Positions 16,586-24,325 of a stretch of 64,000 nt of DNA are shown here, in pieces. Location of the stretch: the NCBI RefSeq assembly GCF_020873895.1, contig NZ_JAHWGT010000020.1:90167-154166 (forward strand), given 5' to 3'. The position numbers were made by a program, and so were the translations under genes. Under the pieces are notes generated by a model. That model was not told the origin of the DNA. It ran no database searches and was given only the letters and a program-made list of their open reading frames with translations. Numbering within the stretch: position 1 is the first letter of the stretch; each line of letters begins with the position of its first letter. The DNA is from Streptomyces sp. DH12. GTDB taxonomy: Bacteria; Actinomycetota; Actinomycetes; Streptomycetales; Streptomycetaceae.

Positions 16586-18462
16586 CAACGTCCGAGGACA
16601 TCCAGCGGGGCGTTGACGCCGCCCTGGCCAAGCTGGGCACGCAGGTGCCGCCGCAGCATCCGTCCGGCGCGGCACGCGGGTCTTTCCGGGTGCCTTCCGA
16701 TCGGCTCGACTCGTACACGCGCAAGGCGCTGCAGACCGAGTGCGACCTGATCATCAGCGCCCCGGACGGCGACCAGAACAACACGATCAACCGGGCCGCG
16801 TTCAACGCGGGCACGCTCGTCGCGACGGGCGCGCTCAGCGAGGCCGAGGCCCGCGAGGCGCTCCTGTCGGCGGCCCTCGCGGGCAACCACCCCGAGCGCC
16901 GGGCCAGGCCGAGTATCGAGTCCGGGCTCCACAGCGGAATGCAGCACCCCAGGACGCCGTGGCCGCCGGCCTCTCACGCCGCCGGGACGCCCGATCTCCG
17001 GGACCTGCTCGGTGGCGAGGACATCGACTGGAGCGACATCGACCACGGGTACGCCGAACCGGAGGAGCCGACCGACGGCCCCGGCCCGGGCAAGCCCGAC
17101 GACCAGGGCCCCGAGCCGGTGCCGGGCCTGATCCCGGAAGAGTTCTGGGCCGCCCGGCCAGAGCTGCAGCACATCCGCCAGGCCGGCCACTCCCGCACCC
17201 GCTCCGGCGATGTCGCACTCCTGTCGGTCCTCACCCGGCTGTCGTCCCTGGTGTCACACCGCATCCGCGCCGACACCGGCATCGCCGGGTACGCGTCACT
17301 GAACCTGTTCGGCGGGATCATCGGGCCGTCCGGCATCGGCAAGTCCACGGGCGTGGAGGTCGCCGACCGCCTCATGCCCGCCCCACCCGAGTTGGACTTC
17401 CGCGACGGCCTGCCGCTGGGATCCGGCGAGGGCATCGCCGAGGTGTTTATGGGCATGGTCGAGGAAGAGACCGGCGAGGTACGCAAGGGCCGCGGCGGCA
17501 CGGAGACACCGGTCACCGTGAACGTCCGCAAGCAGGTCCGGCACAACGCCTTCTTCTACGTCGACGAAGGCGCCACGATCACCCGGCTGATGAAGGAGCG
17601 GTCCGGTTCCACCCTCGGTGAGACCCTTCGCAGCGCGGCCGTGGGGCAAACGCTGGGCCAGACCAACGCCAGCAAGGACACCAGCCGGTACATCCCGAGC
17701 GGCTCGTACAGCCTTGGCTTGCTGGTCGGGTTCCAGCCGGAGACCGTAGCCCCGCTGTTCGAGGAGGTCGCCGAAGGCACCCCGCAGCGGTTCGTGTGGG
17801 TGCAGGTCATCGACCCGTCCATCCCCGACGTTCCGCCGACATGGCCCGGAGAGCTGCACGCGTGGCGGGAAGCGGCGACCGCGCCGCCCGGCGATGAGGC
17901 GAGCCGCTTCGTTCTGGTCACCTTCGACGAGGCGATCAGGGCCGAGCTGCGTGCCGCCGACCTCGCGAAGGTCCGCGGCCAGCTGAACCCGGCCGAGTTC
18001 AACCAGCTCGACTCGCAGGCTCCGGTGATGCGCGTGAAGCTCGCGTCGCTGCTGGCCATCCTCTCCGGGCGTCGGCACGTGAACCCCGAGGACTGGGCAC
18101 TGGCCCGGATGTTGTGGGAGGCGTCGTGTTCGACTCGCGATGCAGTGCTGGCGTACACCACGGCCCAGCGCCGGGCCGAGCAGGAGCGGCGCACCATCGC
18201 CCGCATCGAGGAGGAGGTGCGCGTCGACCACGCGAAGCAGCTCGCCGAGGAGAAGCGCTCCGAGCGAGCCGTAGAGCGGCTGGCCCTGCGCATCGCCGTG
18301 CTCACCCGGGATGGCGGACCGCAGACGCGCAAGACGGTGCGCGCCAAGGTCGCCGGCCGGGACAAGAGGTACCTCGTCGATGCCTTCGCCTACGCGGTGC
18401 TGCGTGAGTGGGTCGTGGAGGCGGAGGGGAAGTTCGTTCCCGGCCCTGTCCCCCCGTCATGA
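16582..18462 (+). CDS. DUF3987-like replicative helicase/ATPase
   Basis: A 626-residue P-loop protein. The N-terminal region (about 1-130) resembles the helical part that follows prim-pol domains, with DGDQNNTINRAAFNAGTLVA. Walker A is GPSGIGKST at 248-256 (Lys254), and Walker B is FFYVDEG with Asp328-Glu329. Long C-terminal helices (about 510-590) contain many Arg/Glu. This layout fits the DUF3987/RepA-like helicases paired with separate prim-pols. It starts at GTG 16582, overlapping the primase stop. The last codons fall in the first GTCCCCCC element, so translation ends inside the octamer array. Confidence 0.8.
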   Translation: MTTSEDIQRGVDAALAKLGTQVPPQHPSGAARGSFRVPSDRLDSYTRKALQTECDLIISAPDGDQNNTINRAAFNAGTLVATGALSEAEAREALLSAALAGNHPERRARPSIESGLHSGMQHPRTPWPPASHAAGTPDLRDLLGGEDIDWSDIDHGYAEPEEPTDGPGPGKPDDQGPEPVPGLIPEEFWAARPELQHIRQAGHSRTRSGDVALLSVLTRLSSLVSHRIRADTGIAGYASLNLFGGIIGPSGIGKSTGVEVADRLMPAPPELDFRDGLPLGSGEGIAEVFMGMVEEETGEVRKGRGGTETPVTVNVRKQVRHNAFFYVDEGATITRLMKERSGSTLGETLRSAAVGQTLGQTNASKDTSRYIPSGSYSLGLLVGFQPETVAPLFEEVAEGTPQRFVWVQVIDPSIPDVPPTWPGELHAWREAATAPPGDEASRFVLVTFDEAIRAELRAADLAKVRGQLNPAEFNQLDSQAPVMRVKLASLLAILSGRRHVNPEDWALARMLWEASCSTRDAVLAYTTAQRRAEQERRTIARIEEEVRVDHAKQLAEEKRSERAVERLALRIAVLTRDGGPQTRKTVRAKVAGRDKRYLVDAFAYAVLREWVVEAEGKFVPGPVPPS

Positions 18463-18674
18463 GGGGGGGACGCCCGGGGGGGGGACATCGCTTGGGGGGA
18501 CGCCTCTTGTCCCCCCCTCCCGTCCCGGGAACCGGCCGGAATCGTTCGACGTGAAACTACCTCGCACCCAGAGAGCGCGCTGACCAGCGCAAATGAGAGA
18601 TCAAGATCAACTTACTCTCGACTCGCATAGCGCGCGAGAGAGGGGGGGACAAACGGCGTCCCCCCTGTCCCCCC
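18448..18674. repeat. Array of eight GTCCCCCC octamers in both orientations around an AT-richer core
   Basis: GTCCCCCC occurs at 18448, 18509, 18658 and 18667, and its complement GGGGGGAC at 18464, 18479, 18494 and 18643 (start positions). Between 18530 and 18640 lies a less GC-rich stretch with GATCAAGATCAA and AGCGCGC copies. The first pair makes a hairpin over the helicase stop codon. It stands between the helicase and SSB genes, where a phage origin or control region would be expected; this use is inferred. Confidence 0.75.
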
Positions 18675-18696
18675 TACCGCCTCGAAGGAGATCGCA

Positions 18697-18972
18697 GTGA
18701 ACAACCCGCTCCCGCGCGACGCCAACGAGATCACCGGCCTTGTCCCCGCCACCCCCGGCTGGCAGATCGTCGTCACCTCTCCCAGCTCCGGCGACCGCAA
18801 GGTTTGCCCGATCGTCGCCTGGGCCGCCCAGCGGCACATCGGCACTGACGGCACGCCGGACCACAACGTGCACCCGGTCTTCGTCCTGGACGGCCGCACC
18901 TGGACGCTCGGCGACCTCGACCAGATCATCCGTGCCGACGGCGAGGTCCTTGCGCCGGACGAGCTGACGTAG
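18697..18972 (+). CDS. Small phage protein of unknown function
   Basis: A 91-residue protein with a strong ribosome site (GAAGGAG) before GTG 18697. It has a compact beta-rich look: [20 protein letters not shown], then [19 protein letters not shown]. No family recognised. It lies just after the GTCCCCCC array and before SSB, so a replication-linked role is possible but unproven. A perfect 12-bp hairpin follows at 18985-19014. Confidence 0.65.
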   Translation: MNNPLPRDANEITGLVPATPGWQIVVTSPSSGDRKVCPIVAWAAQRHIGTDGTPDHNVHPVFVLDGRTWTLGDLDQIIRADGEVLAPDELT

Positions 18973-18984
18973 TCGGACTCCAGC

Positions 18985-19014
18985 CGGACGGTTCGGGGCG
19001 CTCCGAACCGTCCG
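18985..19014 (+). terminator. Hairpin between small gene and ssb
   Basis: Perfect 12-bp stem CGGACGGTTCGG with its complement and a six-base loop. There is no T-run. It could end the upstream mRNA or protect its 3' end. Confidence 0.5.
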
Positions 19015-19099
19015 ACCACACCCCACTCGTGCAACGCCGGCCGGCCCCGCGGTCATCGGGCCCGGCCTCCCGCTCCGCACACCACAGATGGAGGTCGCC

Positions 19100-19534
19100 A
19101 TGGCTGGCGAAACCTTGGTCACCGTCGTCGGCAACCTGGTCGACGACCCCGAGCTCCGCTTCACCCCGTCCGGCACCGCCGTCGCGAAGGTCCGGGTGGC
19201 CTGCACCCCTCGCACGCTCGACCGGCAGTCCAACGAGTGGAAGGACGGCGAGCCGCTGTTCCTCACCTGCTCGGTGTGGCGTCAGGCTGCCGAGAACGTC
19301 GCCGAGTCCATCGCCCGCGGTACCCGCGTGATCGTGCAGGGCCGCCTCAAGCAGCGGTCATACGAGGACCGTGAGGGCGTGAAGCGGACCGTGTTCGAGC
19401 TGGACGTCGACGAGGTCGGGCCGAGCCTCGCCCGCGCCACGGCGACGATCGAGAAGGGCCGGGCGCCCGCCGGCGCCGCCTCGGCGGGCGCCCGGCCCGC
19501 CGGCGGCCCGCAGCACACGGAGGCACGCCGGTGA
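19100..19534 (+). CDS. ssb: Single-stranded DNA-binding protein
   Basis: A 144-residue OB-fold [23 protein letters not shown] at the start, [18 protein letters not shown] and [20 protein letters not shown] in the core. ATG at 19100 has GGAGG upstream. After the OB-fold (about residue 112) there is only a short Ala/Gly/Arg tail ending in EARR. The acidic tip (DDDIPF type) that host SSBs use to recruit repair proteins is absent, which is usual for some phage SSBs. It probably coats DNA during phage replication. The stop overlaps the next start. Confidence 0.92.
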   Translation: MAGETLVTVVGNLVDDPELRFTPSGTAVAKVRVACTPRTLDRQSNEWKDGEPLFLTCSVWRQAAENVAESIARGTRVIVQGRLKQRSYEDREGVKRTVFELDVDEVGPSLARATATIEKGRAPAGAASAGARPAGGPQHTEARR

Positions 19535-20154
19535 TCACCTGCGAGCTGTGCGGTGAGGAGACCAGCGGCCGGTACCTGTGCGAGCGGCACACCGTCGCCC
19601 TCGCGAAGGCCCTTGCTGCCCTGCCTGACCTGCACACGGAACTGGCCGCGCACCTTGTGCCCGCCCGTCGCGGCTTGGCCGAGTACACCGCGGCCGCGCC
19701 GGCTGGCCCGCGGTCCCCGCTCAACGAGGAAGTCCTCGACCTGGCGGGCCCCCACGGTCACATGGCCGCCGTCGTCGAATCGTGGCGCGAGGACGTGCAA
19801 CGCGTGCGCTGGCCGGAGCGGAGCGCCCCGCCGCACGCCGGGCTGGCGCCGGCATGCCGATGGCTTCGGATGGAGCTGGACTGGATCGTCGCCCACTACC
19901 CGGCCGCCGGCGAGCTCGCGCGAGAGGTGCGGGAACTGGAACGGGCCGGACTGTCGATCGTCGGGGAGCCGCCGCCGCGGCGGCAGCGGCTGGGTACGTG
20001 TGTCGCGGTCGACGGGGAGGGGGTCGTGTGCGGCGCGGTGATCACGCGCCTGCCGGGGCAGCCCCGGGTGCAGTGCCGGTGGTGCTCCTACGTGTACGAG
20101 TCGGAGCGGGACTGGCTGCTGCTGCTGCACTTCCAGACGAAGGAACCGGCGTGA
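19531..20154 (+). CDS. Zinc-ribbon phage protein of unknown function
   Basis: A 207-residue protein with [17 protein letters not shown] at the N-terminus (C4, C7, C16, H20), a first zinc site. A central region [17 protein letters not shown] and helices follow. The C-terminal part has [15 protein letters not shown] and [10 protein letters not shown], a second likely zinc site. Such proteins are frequent in Streptomyces phages and resemble small DNA-binding or adaptor proteins, but I know no assigned function. GTG start overlaps the ssb stop; the operon seems to end here. Confidence 0.65.
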   Translation: MITCELCGEETSGRYLCERHTVALAKALAALPDLHTELAAHLVPARRGLAEYTAAAPAGPRSPLNEEVLDLAGPHGHMAAVVESWREDVQRVRWPERSAPPHAGLAPACRWLRMELDWIVAHYPAAGELAREVRELERAGLSIVGEPPPRRQRLGTCVAVDGEGVVCGAVITRLPGQPRVQCRWCSYVYESERDWLLLLHFQTKEPA

Positions 20155-20159
20155 CCGTC

Positions 20160-20195
20160 TTGCATCCAACCCCCCTGTTGGATATGGTCGGCGTG
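20160..20195 (+). promoter_or_regulatory. Leaderless-type promoter with palindromic operator
   Basis: TTGCAT at 20160-20165, a 17-bp spacer, TATGGT at 20183-20188, then seven bases to ATG at 20196, the same spacing as both promoters of the repressor region. Between the boxes lies ATCCAAC-N6-GTTGGAT (20164-20183), a perfect 7-bp palindrome suited to a dimeric regulator. Confidence 0.6.
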
Positions 20196-20438
20196 ATGGA
20201 ACCGAAGCCCTGGCGGGACCGGGTACGCGACGAAGAAGAGCTGTTGGCGCAGCTCAACCGAGCCGCATCCGAGGCTGCCTCACGCCGAGCCGCAGCGCTC
20301 CGCGACGGCATCGCCGAACTCGGCACCGTCGCCGAGGTCGCCCGCGACCTCGGACGCAGCTGGCAGGCCATCGACCAGGCGCTCAAGAGGGACCAGCGCA
20401 AAAAGGCGCCCAAGCCGGGCGCCACCACAACCGAATAG
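20196..20438 (+). CDS. Small helix-turn-helix phage protein
   Basis: An 80-residue protein starting MEPKPWRDRVRDEEELLAQL. Residues about 42-66 (ELGTVAEVARDLGRSWQAID) form a helix-turn-helix of the kind that selects DNA in small activators or RNA-polymerase-type sigma-like proteins. I chose ATG 20196 because the promoter ends seven bases before it; GTG 20151, overlapping the previous stop, would add 15 residues. It may regulate late or excision genes; unproven. Confidence 0.6.
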   Translation: MEPKPWRDRVRDEEELLAQLNRAASEAASRRAAALRDGIAELGTVAEVARDLGRSWQAIDQALKRDQRKKAPKPGATTTE

Positions 20439-20533
20439 ACAGCGAGGGCCGGACAGCAGCTCCCAGGTGTTGGCGCACCCGGGGCGATCGCACCGCCCGA
20501 CCCTCCAGCCCACGAACGAGACAGGACCTCGTC

Positions 20534-20959
20534 ATGGACCACCAGCACCTTAGCGCGCCCGCATGCGCGCAGATCAGCGGCGGCCGCCGTCTCATCGCCG
20601 CCGGCTACGTCCGCCGCCCGATCGAGCCGCGGACCACGCCCACCATCCGCGAGACCGCCGCCCAGGTCGCCCAGCAGGGCGGCGCCTCCCGGCGCGCGAC
20701 CGGCCGCGACGCCAGCGCCGCCGAGCTGCGGACCCTGCTGTCCGCGGTGCGCGACGCCATCGCCATCCCCTACGCCGCCACCATCGGCGACGACGAGATC
20801 CGCGCCCGGATCATCGCCGACCGCGTGATGCACGCGCAGATCGCCCTCGACAACGTCCTCGACCGCGGCGACGAGCCGGGGTGGTCCGCGGACTACCTGC
20901 GGGCCCGGCTCGCCGAGCACCCCACCAGCAGCTACCGGCACTCCGAGGCCGGCCGGTGA
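20534..20959 (+). CDS. Phage protein of unknown function
   Basis: A 141-residue, mostly helical protein with ATG at 20534 after GACAGGACC. The middle reads AAELRTLLSAVRDAIAIPYA and IRARIIADRVMHAQIALDNV, helices typical of small phage accessory proteins. No catalytic motif. It overlaps the next gene (GTGA) and belongs to a three-gene cluster ending at the hairpin at 21500-21538. Confidence 0.6.
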   Translation: MDHQHLSAPACAQISGGRRLIAAGYVRRPIEPRTTPTIRETAAQVAQQGGASRRATGRDASAAELRTLLSAVRDAIAIPYAATIGDDEIRARIIADRVMHAQIALDNVLDRGDEPGWSADYLRARLAEHPTSSYRHSEAGR

Positions 20960-21318
20960 CCGCCCGTACCGTCACCGTCCAGACGCTGGACCACGGCCCG
21001 GTCACCGTCGCCGAACCCGGGTGGTGCACCGGCCACGTCGACCAGCCGGTGGAGAACCGCACGGACCTGTGCCACGCGGGCCCGGCGCGGACGCTCGGCT
21101 ACGACGACCGGCCCCTGTGGCACGCCGAGGTCGTCGCCTACCCCTTCGCCGAGGACCCGGCCCGGCGCGGGCCCGGCCTGTACGTCGAGGCCGCCCCGTT
21201 CGCCCGGACGCTTGCCCCGGCCGACATCGTCCGCCTGGCCGCCGCCCTGGTGGAGCACACGGCGCGGCTGAGGCGCATGGCCCGCGAACTGGCCGCCCTC
21301 CGGGATGGTGGCCAGTGA
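20956..21318 (+). CDS. DUF6907-like protein
   Basis: A 120-residue protein, GTG start overlapping the previous stop. EPGWCTGHVDQPVENRTDLCHAG (quoted in part: WCTGHVDQP) and the later YVEAAPFAR match, from memory, the actinobacterial DUF6907 pattern, whose Cys/His spacing suggests a metal site. The C-terminus is one amphipathic helix. Function unknown; also found in conjugative elements of Streptomyces, so it may be shared cargo. Confidence 0.62.
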   Translation: MTARTVTVQTLDHGPVTVAEPGWCTGHVDQPVENRTDLCHAGPARTLGYDDRPLWHAEVVAYPFAEDPARRGPGLYVEAAPFARTLAPADIVRLAAALVEHTARLRRMARELAALRDGGQ

Positions 21319-21488
21319 ACCGCGACCAGACTCCGACCGAGGCCGAGCACGTCGCCGCCCTCCAGGCCGAGGCCCGCGCCGCCTACGTCCACGCGCAGAA
21401 CCCGGCCACCCAGGCCGCCGCCCGCGACCAGCGCGCCCTCGCGGTGGCCCACGCCCAGGACTCCGCGGCCGCCAATACCCGCCGCTGA
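21315..21488 (+). CDS. Very small phage protein
   Basis: A 57-residue Ala-rich helical protein from GTG at 21315 overlapping the previous stop. It is rich in Ala, Gln, His and Arg (AALQAEARAAYVHAQNPATQ). No function recognised. It is coupled to the DUF6907-like gene. Confidence 0.5.
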   Translation: MNRDQTPTEAEHVAALQAEARAAYVHAQNPATQAAARDQRALAVAHAQDSAAANTRR

Positions 21489-21499
21489 CCCCGCCGACC

Positions 21500-21538
21500 G
21501 GCCGGGCCCGCGCGCACCCCACACCCGCGGGCCCGGCC
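21500..21538 (+). terminator. GC hairpin after the DUF6907 cluster
   Basis: A perfect 13-bp stem (GGCCGGGCCCGCG with its complement) with a 13-base C-rich loop, no T-run. It separates the upstream cluster from the membrane-protein cluster. Confidence 0.5.
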
Positions 21539-21561
21539 CCCACACTCCCCGGAGCAGCACC

Positions 21562-22593
21562 ATGAACCGCATCGTCTGGTGGGCCAGCCTCGCCCTCATC
21601 GGCGCCGCCGCCGCCGGGATGGCCGCCTGGTCCCTGTACGTCGTCGCCCACGACATCTACGACGTCCCCGAGCAGCTCGCCTACCTCGTCGCCGCCGTGT
21701 TCGACGGCGCCGCGCTTGCCTGCCTCTACCTCGCCTCCACCGCGACGGCCGAGGACCGCTCGGCCGCCGGGCCGCGCGTGGCCGTCCTCGGCCTGGCTGG
21801 CATCTCCGTCATCCTCAACGCCAAGCACGCCGACCACATCGACGGCGGCGTGGTCGCCCTGCTGCTGTTCGCCGCGCCGACCGTCGCGCTGCTTATCGTG
21901 GCCGACCTCGCTTGGGCGGCCACCCGCGCCCGGCGCCGCGCCGCCGCCGGCGAGCGTGCCGTCACCCTGCCCCGGTACGGAGCGTGGGGCTGGATCCTCG
22001 CGAGCGAGCAGGCGTGGAAGGCGACCAAGGCGCGCGCCGTCGCTCACGTGACCAGCACGGACCCGGTCCGGACCGAATCCGGCCCCCGTCCCGACCGGCC
22101 CCGCAGCGCCACCGCCGCGCTCCGCGACCACTTCACCGATATGGACCCGGTCGACGCCATCCGCTTCGCACACTCCGCGAAGCCCAACACGCCGCCCGCC
22201 GAACTCGCCGCCGAACTCACCTCCTACGGGGTACCGGTGTCCGCCGTCCAGGTCGCGCTCGTCCTCGGCCACGAGCCGCCCCAGGTCCGGATCGAGCGTC
22301 CCGGCCCGTCACCCGCCCCAGCCCCGGCGGCGCCGCTGACCAGCCCGGACCGCGATCCGGACCCGATCCGGACCCCGGCTAACGTGCTGGACGCCACCCG
22401 CCTGGCCGTCGGTCGCGGCTTCTACGACGAGGTCGACGTGCACCGCGAGGTGACCCGGATGATGGGGCGCCCCGTCCGGCTGGAGACCGTCCGCCGCTAC
22501 CTCGACGGCAAGGCCAAGCCCCCGGAGCAGCCGCCCCTCCCCGAGCCCCCGGCCGGCGACGGCGTCGGCCGCGGCGGCGGCGGCTACAACTGA
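21562..22593 (+). CDS. DUF2637 membrane protein (SpdB-like)
   Basis: A 343-residue protein. About four transmembrane helices span residues 5-125 (first WASLALIGAAAAGMAAWSL; later VAVLGLAGISVILNAKHAD and VVALLLFAAPTVALLIVADL), the DUF2637 pattern. A Pro-rich cytoplasmic tail follows with a short helical segment ALRDHFTDMDPVDAIRFAHS. From memory DUF2637 proteins occur in Streptomyces conjugative plasmids and AICEs as spread (Spd) proteins. It overlaps the next tiny membrane gene (ATGA), which supports one unit. Presence in a phage is unusual. Confidence 0.78.
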   Translation: MNRIVWWASLALIGAAAAGMAAWSLYVVAHDIYDVPEQLAYLVAAVFDGAALACLYLASTATAEDRSAAGPRVAVLGLAGISVILNAKHADHIDGGVVALLLFAAPTVALLIVADLAWAATRARRRAAAGERAVTLPRYGAWGWILASEQAWKATKARAVAHVTSTDPVRTESGPRPDRPRSATAALRDHFTDMDPVDAIRFAHSAKPNTPPAELAAELTSYGVPVSAVQVALVLGHEPPQVRIERPGPSPAPAPAAPLTSPDRDPDPIRTPANVLDATRLAVGRGFYDEVDVHREVTRMMGRPVRLETVRRYLDGKAKPPEQPPLPEPPAGDGVGRGGGGYN

Positions 22594-22730
22594 TGGCCGC
22601 GCTCTTCCCGCTCTGCGCGGTCGCCGCCGCACTCGGCCTCTACGCCTGCCGCACCCGGCCCGCCGCGCCCGCGCTCCTCCCCACCGTCCTCGTCGTCCTC
22701 GCCGTGCTCGGCGCGGCCCTCCTCCACTGA
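22593..22730 (+). CDS. Tiny two-helix membrane protein
   Basis: A 45-residue protein (MAALFPLCAVAAALGLYACR, then a polar turn and LLPTVLVVLAVLGAALLH). It has two hydrophobic helices with a short Arg/Pro loop. It starts by ATGA overlap with the DUF2637 stop, so it is translationally coupled. Such tiny spd-like proteins accompany DUF2637 in conjugative elements. No function of its own is known. Confidence 0.6.
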   Translation: MAALFPLCAVAAALGLYACRTRPAAPALLPTVLVVLAVLGAALLH

Positions 22731-22737
22731 GGCACCC

Positions 22738-23244
22738 ATGACCATCGTCACCCTCGGCGGCGTCACCGTCGGACTGGCCATCCTCGCCGCCACCCTTATC
22801 CGCTGGTGGCCCGGCCTCAAGCCCCTCCAGCACGACCCCCTCGGCGCCGTCTCCCGACTCCTGCCGTTCCTCCTCGCCTGGGCCTACGGCGCCCTCGCCA
22901 TCCTCAGCCTCGGCGGCCTCGTCGGCTGGATCGCCGACACCGCCGTCTGGATCTCCTCCTGGCTCGGCGACGTCGCCATCGTCTGGGGCGTCGGAGGCGA
23001 CACCGGACCCGCCGGCCGCACCGCCTACCAGCCCCTCACCCGCACCGGCGCCGCCCTCATGGTGATCCTCACCGCTGTCGTTCTCGTCGCCGCCAAGAAG
23101 TCCAGCCGCGGCGGCGACATCAAGGCCGGCGCCTGGTGCGGGTTCTGCCTCGGCAGCTCCGCCGGCATCGCCGGGGCCGCCGCCGTCCCCCTCGCCGAGA
23201 CCGTCAACTGGGCCGGTGGGGCGCTGTACGGGGCCGTCGGATGA
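22738..23244 (+). CDS. Polytopic membrane protein, Spd-like
   Basis: A 168-residue protein with four predicted transmembrane helices (about 8-22, 42-62, 65-95 region and 103-118, plus a C-terminal hydrophobic stretch GAAAVPLAETVNWAGGALYG). It resembles small membrane proteins of Streptomyces transfer modules in size and position. Eight bases separate it from the previous stop. It overlaps the next gene (ATGA). Role inferred only from context. Confidence 0.65.
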   Translation: MTIVTLGGVTVGLAILAATLIRWWPGLKPLQHDPLGAVSRLLPFLLAWAYGALAILSLGGLVGWIADTAVWISSWLGDVAIVWGVGGDTGPAGRTAYQPLTRTGAALMVILTAVVLVAAKKSSRGGDIKAGAWCGFCLGSSAGIAGAAAVPLAETVNWAGGALYGAVG

Positions 23245-23906
23245 CCTCCGTCGAGCCGGCCGCCGAGCACCTGGAGGAGCCGAGTGCGGCTGCGCGGGCC
23301 GCCGGAGGCTGCGTCATCGGCGCCATCGGCGTCGGGGGAGCCGCCCTGGTCGTCCACACCGCCCCCGAGACGGCCTACGTCGTGCTCGGCGCGATGCTCA
23401 CCCACGGCTGGCAGCGCGGCCGCGCCTGGCACGACCGCCGCCGCGAGACCACCGCCGAGGGGGAGGAGCCCGCGGGGGAGCCCGTGGAGGAGACCGCCCC
23501 GAACGTCGCCGAGGCGCTTCGGACGCTGGCCGCGGAGGGCGGCAGCGGCGTCCTCCTCACCCGCCTCCGCGAGCACCTCGGCCTGCCCGACAGCCCCGCC
23601 GGCACCAAGGAGGTGAAGCGGCTCCTGGACCAGGCCGGCATCCCGCACAAGGGAGTCCGCGGGCCCACCGCGAACGGGCCGGGTGTCCACCGGGACGACA
23701 TCCCGCCCGCTCCCCCCGAGGGCGAGGAGCCCCAGGAGGGGCGTTGTTGTTGCAGGTCAGACGCCAACGCCAACGCCAACAACGCCCCGACCGACACCCC
23801 CGGAGAGGGGTTCCGTGTAGAGCACATCGGCGCCGCAGGCCGGGTCGTCCACGACCCCGCCGACGCCGTCCGACACCACACCCTCGCGAAGGGGGTGACC
23901 CGATGA
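23241..23906 (+). CDS. Membrane-anchored protein with winged-helix-like middle region
   Basis: A 221-residue protein from ATG 23241. One or two hydrophobic segments (about 20-55) are followed by an acidic linker and a compact region NVAEALRTLAAEGGSGVLLT, LREHLGLP and KEVKRLLDQAGIPHKGVRGP, which looks like a small winged-helix fold. Similar pairs of membrane anchor and wHTH occur in phage and AICE proteins. Near residue 170 are CCC and repeated Asn-Ala residues encoded by an inverted repeat at 23738-23788. Confidence 0.6.
   Translation: MTSVEPAAEHLEEPSAAARAAGGCVIGAIGVGGAALVVHTAPETAYVVLGAMLTHGWQRGRAWHDRRRETTAEGEEPAGEPVEETAPNVAEALRTLAAEGGSGVLLTRLREHLGLPDSPAGTKEVKRLLDQAGIPHKGVRGPTANGPGVHRDDIPPAPPEGEEPQEGRCCCRSDANANANNAPTDTPGEGFRVEHIGAAGRVVHDPADAVRHHTLAKGVTR
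23738..23788. repeat. 12-bp inverted repeat with three ACGCCA units in the loop
   Basis: GGGGCGTTGTTG at 23738-23749 is perfectly complementary to CAACAACGCCCC at 23777-23788. The loop contains ACGCCA three times in a row (23761-23778). The element lies inside a coding region; it may be an origin-like or mRNA-structure element. Confidence 0.6.
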
Positions 23907-23983
23907 CCCGCCTCCTCACCGCCCTTCGCCTCGACTACTGCGCCCACTGCGGCTGGTGGACGCGACCGCGCTGCGGCCACTGA
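23903..23983 (+). CDS. 26-residue zinc-knuckle microprotein
   Basis: ATG at 23903 overlaps the previous stop (ATGA), and the frame reads MTRLLTALRLDYCAHCGWW then TRPRCGH and stop. The CxxC and CxH residues could hold one zinc ion. Coupling and codon use support translation, but it is very short. A strong hairpin follows at once at 24004-24038. Confidence 0.5.
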   Translation: MTRLLTALRLDYCAHCGWWTRPRCGH

Positions 23984-24003
23984 CCACCTGCCACCCCGAG
24001 ACC

Positions 24004-24038
24004 GGCCCCGCCGCGCGTCCCCCCGACGCGGCGGGGCC
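24004..24038 (+). terminator. GC hairpin ending the membrane-protein cluster
   Basis: Perfect 12-bp stem GGCCCCGCCGCG with its complement and an 11-base C-rich loop; no T-run. The next gene starts at 24056. Confidence 0.55.
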
Positions 24039-24055
24039 TGCCGCATCATGAGGGC

Positions 24056-24256
24056 ATGGACACCGAGTACATCCCGCCCGGCTACTACGGCACCCACGAC
24101 GTCGCCCGTGCCCTGGGAACCAGCCCCGGCGGCGTCCGCAACCTCGTCTACCGAGGCCGCCTCAAGCGTGCCGGAGGCACCGAGCGCCACCCTTGGTACC
24201 GCGCCGAAGACGTCGCCGCCGTCCTCGCACAACGCCAAGCCCGTGCCACCGCTTGA
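24056..24256 (+). CDS. Small MerR/excisionase-like HTH protein
   Basis: A 66-residue protein: YGTHDVARALGTSPGGVRNL and VYRGRLKRAGGTERHPWYRA, then EDVAAVLAQRQA. This is the winged-HTH form shared by MerR-family and Xis-like excisionases (HTH_17). In a serine-integrase phage the directionality factor need not be Xis-like, but this small DNA-binding protein is a reasonable candidate regulator. ATG has GAGGG four bases upstream. Confidence 0.68.
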   Translation: MDTEYIPPGYYGTHDVARALGTSPGGVRNLVYRGRLKRAGGTERHPWYRAEDVAAVLAQRQARATA

Positions 24257-24325
24257 CCGCAGGTCAGCCACTGTGTGACGATCGCGGTGTACAACTGTGC
24301 CCTCAACTGGCGCCACGAACCTCAC

